This document shows, one piece after another, positions 10,893 through 24,870 of a stretch of 64,000 bases of DNA. The stretch's first letter is position 1. Every line of letters starts with the position of its first letter. Source of the DNA: Escallonia rubra (Eukaryota; Streptophyta; Magnoliopsida; Escalloniales; Escalloniaceae); NCBI GenBank assembly GCA_033065855.1, contig JAVXUO010000281.1:1-64000 (forward strand), written 5' to 3'. The translations under genes and the position numbers were made by a program. The notes beneath the pieces are model-generated. The model was not told the DNA's origin and ran no database searches. It was given only the letters and a program-made list of their open reading frames with translations.

Positions 10893-13800
10893 TAGAGAAC
10901 ACCTGAAGTGTAAGATTACAAAGCTTTATTTTGCAGGCAGTGCAATACTGATCTGAGGACCAAGGATTATGGCTTTCTATAAGGAATTGAAGCAATCTGT
11001 CTACAGAATGTAAAATGAACTTAATACAGATTGGTTGTTTTGAAATTTCCCAACAGGTAGTTGGTAGTAGTTATGTGATGGGCTTGATTATCATAGTAGA
11101 TTATTGACTAATTGAGAGAAGAAACTATTTGATCTTTGGACTTCTTGGAATTCCTTCAAAGTTCTTCTCAACAATTGGTATCATAGTGCGAAGTGTGAAC
11201 ACATTGATAGTTATCCCATTATATCTGTCCATATTTCTGGAAGAAGCTGATGCCTCAGTGAGAAATATTAAATGATGACCACCATTTTGAGTGTCGGTTA
11301 TTTCAGTTAAATCACTTTTTGCAACATTTTGAAAGCTGGTGAGCGTTTCAGCGACCCCCAAAAATCTCAAGTTTTAGAAGGAAACTCATTTCAGCGATCC
11401 AGGTCACGCCAACGCTTTGAAGTTGTGTCTCTTAGAAGTCGTTTGAGATTGATTCTCAAAGTAAATTTTGATTAAATCTGTTTTAATACTTTAAACATAG
11501 CAAATTCAAAGGTATTGAAGGTGTTTGGATCAAAATGGATGAAAGTAATTTTAGCGTGACAAAATTATCATATAGTATATTTAAATTTAGATGAGGCATT
11601 TAATATGAGATTATATGTGACTTGATTCTTCATAACTTATTAAATCAGAATCCAAAAGGATGTGAATTTAATCAGTAAACTTTTTTTGATCAAATATTTT
11701 AAAGCTAATTCAATCAGAATTTAATCAAATTTGATAATCATAAATTCAATCCCAAACGCCCTTTAAAGATGTTAGTTACGCGGTTACGACGATCACGGTT
11801 TGTTAATAATCGTTTTGCCGGACATGGTTTGTGAGCAATTTAATTTCAGACAAGGATTTGTTTGAAAAGAGAAGTACGACTTTTTGAAATGTCCATTTGT
11901 GGTAACACCAGGCAATCAACATCGGATTTATTATCTCATTATTGAAGCCGCACGCTAGAGATTATAGGTATGCTACCTCATCTAATATATATTATTATTA
12001 CTGTTAAATTATTTGGTCAGCAGTATGTCCTAATCAAGTGACACTGCAAAATTTTTTGCTGTCACAGTTTCGACAAATAAATAAATGAAGCTTTCTCTAA
12101 TGCTCCACCTTTAGCTACTAAGTCGGAAAAAAAATATTTATTGTCACGCTTACGACATGTTGTGGAAATTTTTTTGGCGGACCTCCTAACAAATTTGCGC
12201 AATACGACCTCCTAGCTCTTAAACAAATTTGAGCAATATGACATGACCCCCAAAACTGTTTTTCTTCTACATTATTACGCTTAGAACTATTTTTTTTCTA
12301 CATTATTATGCTTTTACGGGATAAAATTCCTTGTTCCGTTTTGAGAAATCATCATTTGTGTCCTCATATTATCTTTCATAAAGTTTTTATTTTGTAAAAT
12401 GAGTTATTTTTTGACATGCTACGATCCAGCTACTTGGTTCACCGTTAATTCTGAGCATGAGGAAGCCCATTCATTTCTTAACATTTTTAGGTCTAAATGT
12501 AAAGTAATGGTAACGATCGTGGGGCTTAAAGTTTTTTAAAGAGAAACGCTGTGGGACTATTAAAAAAGTTTTGGCCGTCTTTGATAGTTTTTGATAGTAT
12601 TGGCCGATAAAATGAAGAAGCGACTATTGAAAAAGTTTTGGGACTAGGCTTATAAAAATAGTGTTTAGCCCTTGATCTTAACACATTGTTGTTTCATGAC
12701 TATTTGAGTTTCTGCATCGGGTTATTTCCAGTCTTAAGTGTTATATACATGGTTGCAAAAATGGAATTGCCATGCTTATTCCATATTTATTAAAAGCATT
12801 TCGCAAACAAAATACGTTCGACTTGCATCTATATTATCACATATGCATGTTGCTTAGCAAATAATATGTCAACCTTGCATCAGTATTATTTAATAATTCA
12901 TCTTTTGATTTTCATTTGGATGCATATTGACTTTTCTAACACTCTACATACATCGCATATGCACTCAACTAGCATAAGGGACTTGAGAATTGGCTGCCAT
13001 TTTGTGTCTGTTTGTGACGAATTGAAGGACAATAAACCCATTTTTATTGCCGGTTATCACCATAGTTGCCACTGCATGGATTAGCCTTGTACGAAACAAT
13101 AGCCACCGCTAATTCAGACCATCCTCTGCCGAATTGGCAACTGGCTCGATGTAAATATATCCGATGGCTTGTATGTAACGCCCCGAATTTTTTGAATCGT
13201 CAATATCAAAATAAATAAATTCTAAAAATATCAAAAGTCACCCAAACAGGTTATTCAGAGCATCTAAAGAGGAAACCTTCAAGTTGCATAATTAAATGTC
13301 GAATATACTTAAAACAATAATTTAATCCTCAATTACTCTTACAGGGAGTTCCAAATTAAATATTCAAATCCAAATAGTTCCTCTTATTATAATTTCTAAA
13401 AAATAATCAAAAGAACTTTGAAATTAAACCGCTAGCTCTCAGTCACACAGCTAGCCCTGTAATCCAATATCACCTACTGATCACCTGAAAGGAAAAACAA
13501 TAAGGGAGTGAGCCAAATGCCTAGTAAGGTCGCTCAACGGACCAACCGAAAAGGATACAAAATGTCTGAGAAACAAAATTCAGGACATACAGAATTTTTT
13601 AACGGAAAAGATACACAAAAGAATTTCGAAATGTCAAAATATATTTTTGTACAGAGACAGATACTAGAGAGCCATTCAGAATAAGGTTACATATGTCATC
13701 ACTAACACGTGAATCTAGGTTCAGAAAAATAGATCGCGATCTCTAACTCATCCTGCTGAACCAGCCCACGTTCCAATCCACGTGGGCAAGTCAGAAACAG

Positions 13801-15557
13801 AAAAGTCACGTAGTCGTGACATGACTCATCAGAATATAGGTAATATTTATTTTTATCCAACTAATTTGCCAAATTACTGGGAAAGAAACTAAAGAGAAAG
13901 AAAAAGAAACCAATGGCTGAACTACTGAAATGCAAGGCACGAGACAGTTGAACTGATTAGAATCACTGAATCAGTACATCTCTAAGATCAGATAAGAACG
14001 GATAAAGGTTTCTGTTAAGCACACATGGCTTCTCATAGTCATGGCAATAATTAGATTTATAACCGGTATAACATTTAAGCAAGAAAAGACATGGTGATGC
14101 TGGGCCACCATTAAAACTTAAATGAAGGTTAAAGCCAAACAGAAGGACATGGAGATGCTAGCCTATCAAACTGAGTGATTTAAGACCATAAAGATTCTGC
14201 GCACATGAAGAAGGCCCAGACATGGTGAATGCTAAGAGGCTGACGAACATTAGAAAAAAATAATAATAAAGAAGGCAAGTCACATAACACCAAGAACGTG
14301 AATAACAAGCCTTGTTTGGTCCAACGCTAAATCAGATTTCAAAAAAAAAATAAACCCTTACCTCTGATCGTGATTAAATCCAAAATTTGATCTTCTCAAT
14401 TCAATTGTATCAAAAGCCCTAAAAATTAACAAACCCAAAGGTTCCAATTAAATTCTAATGACAATGAAAATTCGTAAACTACTACAATCCCAAATCAAAA
14501 ATCAATTTAAATTCTTAACCTCAAGCAAATTGTAAAATCCCAAGAAGTCTCTTCTTAGGGATTCTTTTGAGGCTCCTCTGAACTTTGGTGTGCTCCTATG
14601 AATGTACGTAACTATCAGACACCTAAAAGATATATATTTATATTCCTAAAACAAATAGAATTTTAAAATACCCATTACGTCCCAAACTTTATATATATAT
14701 TTTTTTAAGCATTTAAATATGAGGGGTCTAACATTGTGCGTGTAACATTAGTTACTGAGGAACTTTGACTTATGTCAATGTAAATATATCCCATGACTTC
14801 GTAATATTCATATGCCAGCAAGGCCAAAAGTGGAGGTCATAACACTCAATTTATTTTACGGTGGACATTTATTTTAAATACACGTGGTTTCGGGTATATT
14901 ATTTCTTTTTGATAAACGTAAAAATATTTTACAGATTGTAATATTTTCGCTTTTCAAACTATTTAATTATATACCTTTTAACCTTCAATTTTCGCATATA
15001 TAATAGCTTCGAGACATCTGCACGCCCAGAGCATTGGGCTATAACTAGTATATTTAAAGTAAAAGAATTTATCAACCGCATTTGGCCTTTAAAATGAGTA
15101 ATCGTGTTGCCCATATATAATGAGATATTATTTACGTCATTATTTAGGTCATTCTTCATTTATCAAGTTGAAGTGGCCCAGATTATATCCAGCTTGGGCC
15201 GATATTGTTTTTTGTTAGATTTGGCCCAAAACTATATCCTAGGCTTTTCTCGATGAGCCCATAATATCTTTATCTGACCTGGCCCACGTACTAACCATCA
15301 TTTTCGTCGCTGATTTCCCTCTTTAAGGTCCCAGTAGCCATTATTTCTGGGTCCCATAATAAATTTACCATTGACATGTACATAAAGCAAGCTCATTAGT
15401 CAGTCTCGTTAAATGTTTGTTTCTGTTTGTCTAATCAGTAAACATACAAAGCTTCATTTAAAAGAAACTTGTTTGCGATCAGATCAGATGGGCTATCAAA
15501 AACAAAACGAGATCTCTACTCGACGTATATACACGTACGAAAACGTATGGTTAATTG
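10893..15557. other. Spacer A: promoter of gene A plus a long repeat-derived spacer shared with B
   Basis: The first 200-300 bases are the promoter and 5' flank of gene A, nearly identical to 19126-19330 upstream of B. The rest, to about 15557, is AT-rich and aligns with 19330-24870 downstream of it. It contains only short frames that are not conserved. Parts of it also align with spacer C (30800-31690) and spacer D (40850-43000), so it belongs to the ancestral repeat unit. A Helitron-like 3' end is listed separately at 15024-15048. No host gene is seen. Confidence 0.75.
15024..15048 (+). mobile_element. Helitron-like 3' terminus in spacer A
   Basis: A perfect 5-bp stem with a 6-nt loop (GCCCA GAGCAT TGGGC, 15024-15039) is followed after 5 nt by CTAG (15045-15048) and then a T. 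A short GC-rich hairpin just before a CTRR end inserted between A and T is the Helitron 3' signature. The same place in spacer B (24325-24349) and spacer D (hairpin GCGC CTA GCGC, CTAG at 42639-42642) keeps the arrangement, and flanking DNA to the right is shared. The matching 5' TC end was not found with confidence, so the length is unknown and no helicase gene is visible. Confidence 0.5.
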
Positions 15558-15775
15558 TAACAACCCCGGAAATCCGGAGCTCTGCCGCCCCGAACTCCCG
15601 GGTCGTTAACCTACCGGATTACATAAAACCTGTTACATCTATTCACTAACACATACTTCAAAACATTTAATCCGACACCATCTTAAATTCTTCAAATACA
15701 GGCTTACAAGATTGCTTAAACTTAAATTATTAAAGCCTAAGTTCTTTACAAACTCGAGTCCTTATGAACCAAGGT
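15558..15775. other. Unassigned GC-rich segment joining spacer A to gene B
   Basis: From TAACAACCCCGG to about CAAGGTAACTTGAC the sequence has no match in the equivalent place of units C and D. There, about 2 kb (24870-27080) fills the gap between the spacer and the kinase 3' end. It could be a transposon scrap or the scar of a deletion. No terminal repeats or target-site duplication could be fixed. Confidence 0.4.
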
Positions 15776-15801
15776 AACTTGACAGAGAAACTATATGAAG
15801 C

Positions 15802-18800
15802 CTAAATTGCTGACGATCCACCTACTTCAAATCTGCTTTTCTTCGTGTCTCTTAAACTAAGAAACAAGTCTCTGGTTGCAAGCATTTGATTCACAACAGC
15901 GTTCATTGGCATCCGATCACCTGGTAATGTGCCAGAACATGAAAGTCCTATTCTGAAGAGTGAAGCAAGACCGTCCTTCATTTTTCTTGTGACATTGCCT
16001 TTTGCTTTTCCTTCTTGATCCTCATCTATGTTGTCTTCTTCTCCCGAGAGCAATGATGGGTCAGCTATTTCCATTACGTCGCCAGACAAAGCTGTTGCAA
16101 CAAGCTTGCAAATTCCTAGACCATCTTTAAAAATGTCATCAGTTGGTCTTTTACCTGTAAACATTTCCAGCAAGAGTATCCCATAGCTGTAAACATCTCC
16201 GGCTGTGGCCACCTGGCCTCCCATACCGTATTCTGCGATTGGATTGTATCAATGAAAAGGGTTTCAAGCAGTGTACAAACCCCCAAAAATAGGCAGATAT
16301 TGTGTGGTTGCCAGTGAAGTGTAATGGAAACAACCTATTATCTTTGAGGCCGTCATTTTTCTTGAACGTTAAACAATAAACTCTGATCCATGTTTAAATT
16401 TGGTTTAAGATGGTGAATTATATGTATATTCAATCGAAACTGATGGAAATGAAGCATACCTGGAGGAATGTACCCAATAGAACCTTTGAGCCCCGCTGAC
16501 ACGCGTAAGGTTTCCTCACTGGAGGGATCGTTTGATGGCTGGAAGACGAATGTTGCTAAGCCAAAATCACCTACGTGGGCTGTCATACCACCATCAAGCA
16601 GTATGTTGCTTGGCTTTAAAGCACAGTAACGATTGGGGTGTCATAATGGTTATGGAGATAGTCCAGGGCAGATGCAACATCAATGGCTATATTAAGTCTC
16701 TGGACAACGTCCAAGCTCTTCGCTTGAGAATTTCCGTCATCGCTTGTATGCAGCCACTGGTCTAGGCTTCCATTGGACATGAATTAAAAAACTATGCATT
16801 TGAATGGATTACCTTGGTGATCTTTGCTTGAACAGGCAGATAATATCTTCAGGAGGTTACGGTGGCGTATACCTCTCAATGCTTTAATTTCATCCATAAA
16901 ACTCTTGGAAGCCCCATGGTGTTGAAGGTTTATCACTTTCACAGCCACAACTGCGCCATAACCATAAAGCACTCGTTTATATACAGAGCCATAGCTGCCT
17001 GAACCTACCAAATTTTCCTCAGAGAAACCATTTGTTGCTTGAACCATTTCTGAATAAGACGTACTCAACTGCCAGTCCCTGGGAGAGGATGCAGTTAAAG
17101 GTCAATTTTCCGGTCTTCTTATCATGTAAAAAGCAGCAAAAGAGCAAAGTATAATGACCAAAATGAACGATGCAGTTACTGGGATTACTACTTTTAACGT
17201 ACGAAATTCTTTTGATTGACGAGACTTGTCTCCACTACATGAGGTAAATGCAAGTGCTGGACACCACCACATAACTTATCATTTCCAAGGACTGAAATTG
17301 AACTTGCATTTGCAAAAAGCCCTTTTCTTGACACTTCCCCTTCAAAATTATTATATGATAGATTGAGAATCTTGAGAGATGAAAGCTTTCCAAGAAATTC
17401 AGGTATTCGGCCAGACAAGTTATTGCGAGAAAGGTCAATCTCCACTGTACCTTTTAAAATTCCCAAAGATTCAGGAATTGTTCCTTGAAGCAGATTACCC
17501 TCCATAAGCAAAGTTTCCAAGCTAGCACAACTGCTGAGGGTACTAGGAATGTCTCCTGACAATTTGTTTTGGGATATATATAGCTCCTTGAGGTTTACTA
17601 ATCTACCCACTTCTAGTGGTAGTGAACCAGTCAAAGAATTATAAGCCATGGCCAACGAAATTGAAAGAGAAGACAGACCAGCAACCTCCTTCGGTATGGT
17701 GCCACTGAGATTATTTCCACTAAGGTTCATAACCAGCAAACTTGGACAATTCCCAAGGCTTGGAGGTATGCTTCCTTCTAGTCTATTCTCCTCCATGAAC
17801 AGCCTTGTCAACGATGTCAAGTTACCGATAGAAGATGGGATTTGGCCAGAAAATCTATTAACATTTAAAGCCAGTCCTTGTAAATGTTGAAGCTTCCCTA
17901 TAACATCAGGAACACTTCCAGTTAAGTAGTTCTCTTCCAGCCCTAAAAGTGTCAAGCTGATCAGGTTTCCAATTCCGGTCGGAATGGTTCCATGTAACAA
18001 AGAAGAACCCAGAGTAAGTCTCTCGAGGCTAATCGACAAATTGGCAATGGAGATGGGTAATTCGCCGCCAAAAATATTACCATGCAAACCCAAAACTTGC
18101 AAACTTTTACAATTAGCCAGGTACGAGAGAAAATTCAAACCAACTTCCTCATGTCCAAGTCTATTATCATCAAAGTTTATCCTATATAAACCTTGCAACT
18201 TTCCTAAGTTTGTCGGGAAACCTCCTGTCAACCTATTCTCAGCAAAATCAAGCAGTCCGAGCTTGGTGGCGTTCGATAATGATACTGGAATAGGGCCCGA
18301 GAACTCGTTTGCGCCCCCAGCAAAAAATTGCAAATTAGGCAGTTTAAGGCCAACATCAGGTGGGAGTTGCCCTTGCAAATGGTTCTGTGTGACAGTAAAG
18401 TAATATATTGAGGAAATGTTGAAAATTGAGTCAGGAAGAGTACCAGACAGTTGATTTGCATAGAGCTGAAGAATTCGCAAGCTCGAGAGACGACCAAGAT
18501 CATACGGTACGCTACCGTAGAAATTGTTCCCGATAAGTCCAAGAACCGTTAGTGACGAAAAGTTTCCTATCCAAGCTGGGATACTTCCGGTGAGGTTATT
18601 GACAGCAAGTCCAAGATACAACAGGTTAGTTAGTGAACTAAGCTGATTCGGAATCTCCCCAACGAGCTCATTTATGTTCAGACCAAGGGATGTTAGATGA
18701 GTGCAGTGAGTCAGATTGCTTGGAATGCTTCCACTGAAGGAATTGAAGCTCAAATTGAGGTTCTGCAAGCGGATTAAACGGCCCAATTCTTGAGGGAGTT

Positions 18801-19125
18801 CACCATGGAAGCTGTTATTTTGGAGGACGAGACTAGTGAGGAATGTGAGGTTGCCTACGGAAGGAGGCAAGGTGCCCACCAACTTTTGTGACTCCAAGCT
18901 CAGTAGCACGACTCTTTGATCGGAGGGACTGCAAGTAACACCCACCCAGTTGCAGAAATGAAGAGAATCATTCCATAGCTTCATGACTTGGAGCGGATCC
19001 TCGGTTATCGCATTCTTGAAGTCAAGTAAAGCAAGTTGATCAGTCTCATTTGCAGAAGAAGGTGTTGCAGTAGATCCCAATCTTGAGTTCATGAGCAAAA
19101 GAAGAATCCATAATAGGAAGTTCAT
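15802..19125 (-). pseudogene. LRR receptor-like kinase paralogue B, disabled
   Basis: It has the same two-exon plan as A, C and D (exon 1 19125-16460, exon 2 16232-15802, 227-nt intron). The ectodomain frame is open from the ATG for about 620 residues, but several changes break the rest. There is a 1-bp loss near 17239, just after the LPH of the Cys cap. A TGA lies at 17104-17102 in the juxtamembrane region, and a TAA at 16786-16784 replaces the E of FEFMSNG. A 1-bp loss near 16627 lies inside the catalytic loop, where the following D codon is also changed to an A codon. The splice sites and exon 2 are intact. A transcript could at most give a secreted ectodomain with an altered tail (643 aa). 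The number of lesions in the kinase half, against none in the LRR half, suggests either recent loss or repair of the LRR half by conversion from copy A, whose 5' half is nearly identical. Confidence 0.9.
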
Positions 19126-19621
19126 TAGAGAACACCTGAAGTGTAAGATTACAAAGCTTTATTTTGCAGGCAGTGCAATACTGATCTGAGGACCAAGGAT
19201 TATGGCTTTCTATAAGGAATTGAAGCAATCTGTCTACAGAATGTAAAATGAACTTAATACAGATTGGTAGTAGTTATGTGATGGGCTTGATTATCATAGT
19301 AGATTATTGACTAATTGAGAGAAGAAACTATTTGATCTTTGGACTTTTTGGAATTCCTTCAAACTTCTTCTCAACAATTGGTATCATAGTGCGAAGTGTG
19401 AACACATTGATAGTTATCCCATTATATATGTCCATATTTCTGGAAGAAGCTGATGCCTCAGTGAGAAATATTAAATGATGCGAAGACAAGTTTTCCAGCT
19501 CATTCGTGACCACCATTTTGAGTGTCGGTTATTTCAGTTAAACATGACCCAAAAGTACCAGCATTTCCCTAAAGAAGCCATTTTACAATCACTTTTTGCA
19601 ACATTTTGAAAGCTAGTGAGC
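19126..19621. other. Promoter and 5' flank of pseudogene B
   Basis: Nearly identical to the flank of gene A (10893-11340) except for small indels. No other feature is seen. Confidence 0.6.
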
Positions 19622-20168
19622 TTTTCTTTTTTTTGAAAACAGGAGATTATTATATAATTAAACAAGCGTTTGAGTCACACATCGTGAGGTGACTCTCACA
19701 CTAATATCAAAAGACAGGAAAGATGCCAAAAAGATCGGCGCATAATCCAATAGTTGGACTTCATTCCGCTGATCCACCGCCTGTTTTGCCATATAGTCCG
19801 CGCAAAAGTTTGTTTCTCGGAAACCGTGAGACACTATCACCTGCCATGGGCGCTTAAGAAGAGCCCTGCAATCCATAACGAGATTTTCAATTAGCGGGGA
19901 TGGGGATTGTTCATTTTGGAGGAGATCCACAACATTTTTATCATCAATGTCAAGTAACAAATTGCGACAATCCGTATTCCAGGCCATCTCGAGCCCGTCT
20001 CTAACTGCCCACCATTCTATCGCATGGCAGTAGGTGTAATATAATTTGCGAGTGCATCCCTTAACCCATTTACCGTCATGATCTCTAATAAGAGCAGCAA
20101 CACCTCCCCTGTTTGTGCTACCCTTCATGCTGCCATCTGTGTTAAGTTTTACTGGCATGCTACCATCT
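19622..20168 (-). mobile_element. 5'-truncated LINE 3' end with an RNase H domain
   Basis: Compared with spacer A (join near 11341), spacer B has about 547 extra bases. The insert is flanked by GTGAGC on both sides (19616-19621 and 20169-20174) and starts with a T-rich run, that is, an A-tail on the minus strand. Its minus strand codes for an RNase H-like domain (RVT_3 type). Four acidic positions are visible: LNTDGS, the E of HAIEWW, the D of LLLDIDD, and CADYMAK. These features fit target-primed insertion of a plant L1-like LINE copied only at its 3' end. The open frame runs on into flanking DNA (MRFLGVAETLT, also present in spacer A), so its first 11 residues are not from the LINE. Reverse transcriptase and endonuclease are absent, so it is a dead copy. 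Confidence 0.85.
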
Positions 20169-20174
20169 GTGAGC

Positions 20175-23100
20175 GTCTCAGCGACGCCCAAAAATCTCAA
20201 GTTTTAGAAGGAAACTCATTTCGGCGATCCTGGTCAAGCCAACGCTTTGAAGTTGTGTCTCTTAGAAGTCGTTTGAGATTGATTCTCAAAAGTAAATTTT
20301 GATTAAATCAGATTTTTTTAAAAAAAAAATCAGTTTTAATCTACTTTAAACATAGCAAATTAAAAGGTATTGAAGGTGTTTGGATCAAAATGGATGAAAG
20401 TAATTTTCGCGTGACAAAATTATCATATAGCATATTCAAATTTAGATGAGGCATTTAATATGGGGTTAGGATGATTCTCTAGTCAAACTTGATTCTTCAA
20501 AGCTTATTAAATCAGAATGTGAATTTAATCAGTTTATTTTTTTTAATCAAATATTTTAAAACTAATTCAATCTGAATTTAATCAAATTTGATAATCATAA
20601 ATTCAATCCCAAACACCCTGTAAGGATGTTAGGCATGCGGATACGATGGTCGCGATTTGTTAATATTGATTTTGTCCCACCTGCTCTGTCTGTGCGCTAC
20701 TTAATTTGAGACAAGGATTTGTTTGAAAAGAAAAGTACGACTTTTTGAAATGTCCTTTTGAGGTAACACCAAGCAATCAACATCGGATTTATTATCTCAT
20801 TTTTGAAATGTCCTCATCTAATATATATTATTATTACTGTTAAATTATTTGGTCAGCAGTATGTCTTAATCAAGTGACAGTGCAAATTTTTTTTTGCTGT
20901 CACAGTTTCGACAAATAAATAAATGAAGCTTTCTCTAATGCTCCACCTTTCGCTACTAAGTCGGGAAAAAAATATTTATTGTCACGCTCACGACATGTTG
21001 CGGAAAAAAATTGGAGGACCTCCTAGCTCTCAAACAAATTTGAGCAATACGACCTCCTAGCTCTTAAACAAATTTGAGCAATACGACATGACACCCAAAA
21101 CGGTCCTTCTTCTACAACATTATTACGCTTAGAACTATTTTTTTTTTCTACATTATTATACTTTTACGGGATAAAATTCCTTGTTTCGCTTTAAGAAATC
21201 ATCATTTATGTCCTCATATTATCTTTCATAAAGCTTTTATTTTGTAAAATGAGTTATTTTCTGACATGCTACGATCCAACTAGTTAGTTCACTGTTAATT
21301 CCAAAGGATGAGGAAGCCCATTCATTTCTTAACATTTTTAGGTCTAAATGTAAAGTAATGGTAACGATCGTGGGGCTTAAAGTTTTTTAAAGAGAAATAG
21401 TGTGGATTTCAAAGGCTATAGTTGTTGATATTTGGAATGATTTCATAATTGTTACTATATAAAGGTTTTGTAATAAAATTAGAAATGAAGCTTCTAACTG
21501 GAGTTAATTTTCGTTACTATTTCTATTGATTTTAGCGAGTGAGGCCCGTCATGAGTGATTGTTGAATGGGCCTGTAGCTGGTCACCATTGAGCCCATTAA
21601 AGATTTAGAATAATTTTGGGTTCAACTCATGACAATCTCAATTTCTAATAGATAAAATACTTTGGCATTTACATGACGTCCAACATTCTACCCAAATCGG
21701 TGCTGGAGGAATGTAAATCTTTCCGTCTTTGATAGTTTTGGCCGATAAAATCTAGAAGGGACTGTTAAAAAAGTTTTGGGACTAGGCTTATAGCCATCGA
21801 TCTTAACGCGTTGTTCTTTCATGACTATTTGGGTTTTTGTATCGAGTTATTTCCGGTATGAAGTGTTATATACATGGCTATAAAAGAGGAATTGCCATGC
21901 TTATTACATGTTCATGAAATGCATTCCACAAACAAAAATATCTTGACTTGCATCGATATTATCATATTACCGTTGCTTCGCAAATAATATGTCAGCTTGC
22001 ATCTGTGTTATCTATTAATTTTTTATTTGATTTTCATTGTGATGCCTATTGAATTTTCTAACACTCTAAATACATCGCATATGCACTCAACTACCATAAG
22101 GGACTTGAGAAGCGGCTGCCAATCTTTTGTCTGTTTGTGACGAATTGAAGGACAATAAAACTATTTTTTATTGGCCGTTATTACCATAGTTGCCACTGCA
22201 TGGATTAGCCTTGTACGAAACAATGGCCACCGCTAATTCAGGCCATCCTCTGCCGAACTGGCAACTGGCTTGATGTAAATATATCCGATGGCTTATATGT
22301 AACGCCCTGAATTTTTCGGAGTGTCAATATCAAAATAAATAAAGTAAAAAATCTCAAAATATCAAAAGTCACCCAAACAGGTTATTCAGAGCATCTAAAA
22401 AGGAAACCTTTAAGTTACATAATTAAATGTCGAATATACTTAAAACAATAATTTAATCCTCAATTATTTCTACAGGGAGTTCCAAATTAAATATCAAAAT
22501 CCAAATATTTTCTCTTATTATAATTTCTAAAAATAATCAAAAGAACTCTAAAATTAAACCCCTAGCTCTCAGTCACACAACTAGCCCTGTAATCCAATCT
22601 CACCTACTGATCACCAGAAAGGAAAAACAATAAGGGAGTGAGCCAAATGCCCAGTAAGGTCGCTCAACGGACCAACCAAAAAAGATACAAAATGTCTGAG
22701 AAAACGAAATTGCGGACATACATAATTTTTAACGGAACAGATACACGAAAGAATTTCGAAATGTGAAAATATATTTTTCTACAGAAACAGACACTAGAGA
22801 GCCATTCAGAATAAGGTTACACATGTCATCACTGACACGTGAAACCAGGTTCAAAAAATTAGATCGCAATCACTAACTCATCCCACTGAGTTAGCCCACG
22901 TTCTAATCTACGTGTGTAAGTCAGAAATAAAAGTCACGTACACGTGACATGGCTCATCAGAATATATGTAATATATTTATTTTTATCCAACTAATTTGCC
23001 AAATTACTGGGAAAGAAACTGAAGAGAAAGAAAAAGAAACCAATGGCTGTTAAAGCCACTCAAAGTATAACGAATGCTGAACCACTGAAATGCAAGGCAC

Positions 23101-24870
23101 GAGACACTTGAACTGATTAGAATCAGTACATCTCTAAGATCAGATAAGAACGGATAAAGGTTTCTGTTAAGCACACATGGCTTCTCATGGCAATAATTAG
23201 ATTTATAACCAGTATAACATTTAAGCAAGAAAAGACATGGTGATGCTGGGCCACCATTAAAACTTAAAATGAAGGTTAAAGCCAAACAGAAGGACATGGA
23301 GATGCTAGCCTATCAAACTGAATGATTTAAGACCATAGAGATTCTGCGCACATGAAGAAGGCCCAGACATGGTGAATGCTAAGAGGCTGACGAACATTAG
23401 AAAAAAAAAATAATAAAGAAGGCAAGTCACGTAACACCAAGAACATGAATAACGAGCTAACGACCAATTCAGTTGTAGATACTGCCAAGAAGCATATTGC
23501 CGCGAGTCCTAACAACTCTTACGCATGCTCAATCGAACGCACAGACCATGTAAGAATCCTCACAACTGAAAATGGCAATACGGATTTGAAAAGTAAATAT
23601 TCAGAATATGAGATTGATTGGTCCAACGCTAAATCAGATTTCAAAAAAAAAAATTAAAAACAAACCCTTACTTCTGATCGTGATTAAATTCAAAATTTGA
23701 TATTCTCAATTCAATTGTATCAAAAGCCCTAAAAATTAACAAACTCAAAGGTTCCAATTAAATTCTAATGACAACGAAAATTCGTAAACAACTACAATCC
23801 CAAATCAAAAATCAATTTAAATTCTTACCTCAAGCAAATTGTAAAATCTCAAGAAGTCTCTTATGAGGCTTCTCTGAACTTTGGTGTGCTCTTCTGAATG
23901 TACGTAATTATCAGACACCTAAAAGATATATATTTATATTCCTAAAACAAATAGAATTTCAAAATACCCATTACGCCCCAAGCTTTCTAATTTTATTAAT
24001 TTTTTTAAGCATTTAAATATGAGGGGTCTAACATTGTACGTGTAACATTAGTTACGGAGAAACTTTGACTGACGTCCATGTAAATATATCCCATGGCTTC
24101 GTAATATTCATATGCCAACAAGGCCAAAAGTGGAGGTCATAACACTCAATTTCTTGTACCGTGGACAGTTCTTTTAAATACACGTGGTTTCGGGATTTTT
24201 TTTTTCTTTTCAATAATAGTAAAAATATTTCACCGATTGTAAAATTTTTGCTTTTCAAACTATTTAATTATATACCTTTTAACCTTCAATTTTCGCATAG
24301 ATAATAGCTTCGAGACATCTGCACGCCCAGAGCATAGGGCTATAACTAGTATATTTAAAGTAAAAGAATTTATCAACCGCATTTGGCCTTTAAAATGAGT
24401 AATCGTGTTGCCCAGATATAATGAGATATTATTTACGTCATTATTTAGGTCATTCTTCATTTATCAAGTTGAAGTGGCCCAGATTATATCCAGCTTGGGC
24501 CGATATTGTTTTTTGTCAGATTTGGCCCAAAACTACATCCTAGACTTTTCTCGATGAGCCCATATTATCTTTATCTGACCTGGCCCACGTACTAACCATC
24601 ATTTTCGTCGCTGATTTCCCTCTTTAAGGTCCCAGTAGCCATTATTTCTGGGTCCCATATTAAATTTACCATTGACATGTACAGAAAGCAAGCTCATTAC
24701 TCAGTCTCGTTAAATGGTTGTTTATGTTTGTCTAATCAGTAAACATACAAAGCTACATTTAAAAGTAGTATAAACTTGTTTGCGGTCGGCCGGGCTATCA
24801 AAAACAAAACGAGATCTCTACTCGATGTATGCACGTACGAAAAACGTACGGTTAATTCTGAATGATTAAG
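20175..24870. other. Spacer B: homologue of spacer A
   Basis: AT-rich repeat-unit DNA that aligns with 11350-15557. It includes about 300 bases (about 21400-21715) missing from spacer A but partly present in spacer C (31560-31690), which points to a deletion in A. The Helitron-like 3' end recurs (hairpin 24325-24340, CTAG 24346-24349). No conserved open frame is seen. Confidence 0.7.

Noticed and set aside
13152-14800. A 1.6-kb block in spacers A and B bounded by similar 21-22 bp sequences (TGTAAATATATCC core), read as an insertion with target duplication
   Set aside because: Spacer D aligns with A on both sides of the right-hand copy (ATTAGTTA.TG...TTTG, then GGCTTCGTAA), so the right copy does not mark an insertion edge.
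11978-15048. TCTAATATATATT in spacer A as the 5' end of the Helitron-like element
   Set aside because: Spacer C shares the sequence that follows but lacks this stretch through a small deletion, so it is not an element boundary.
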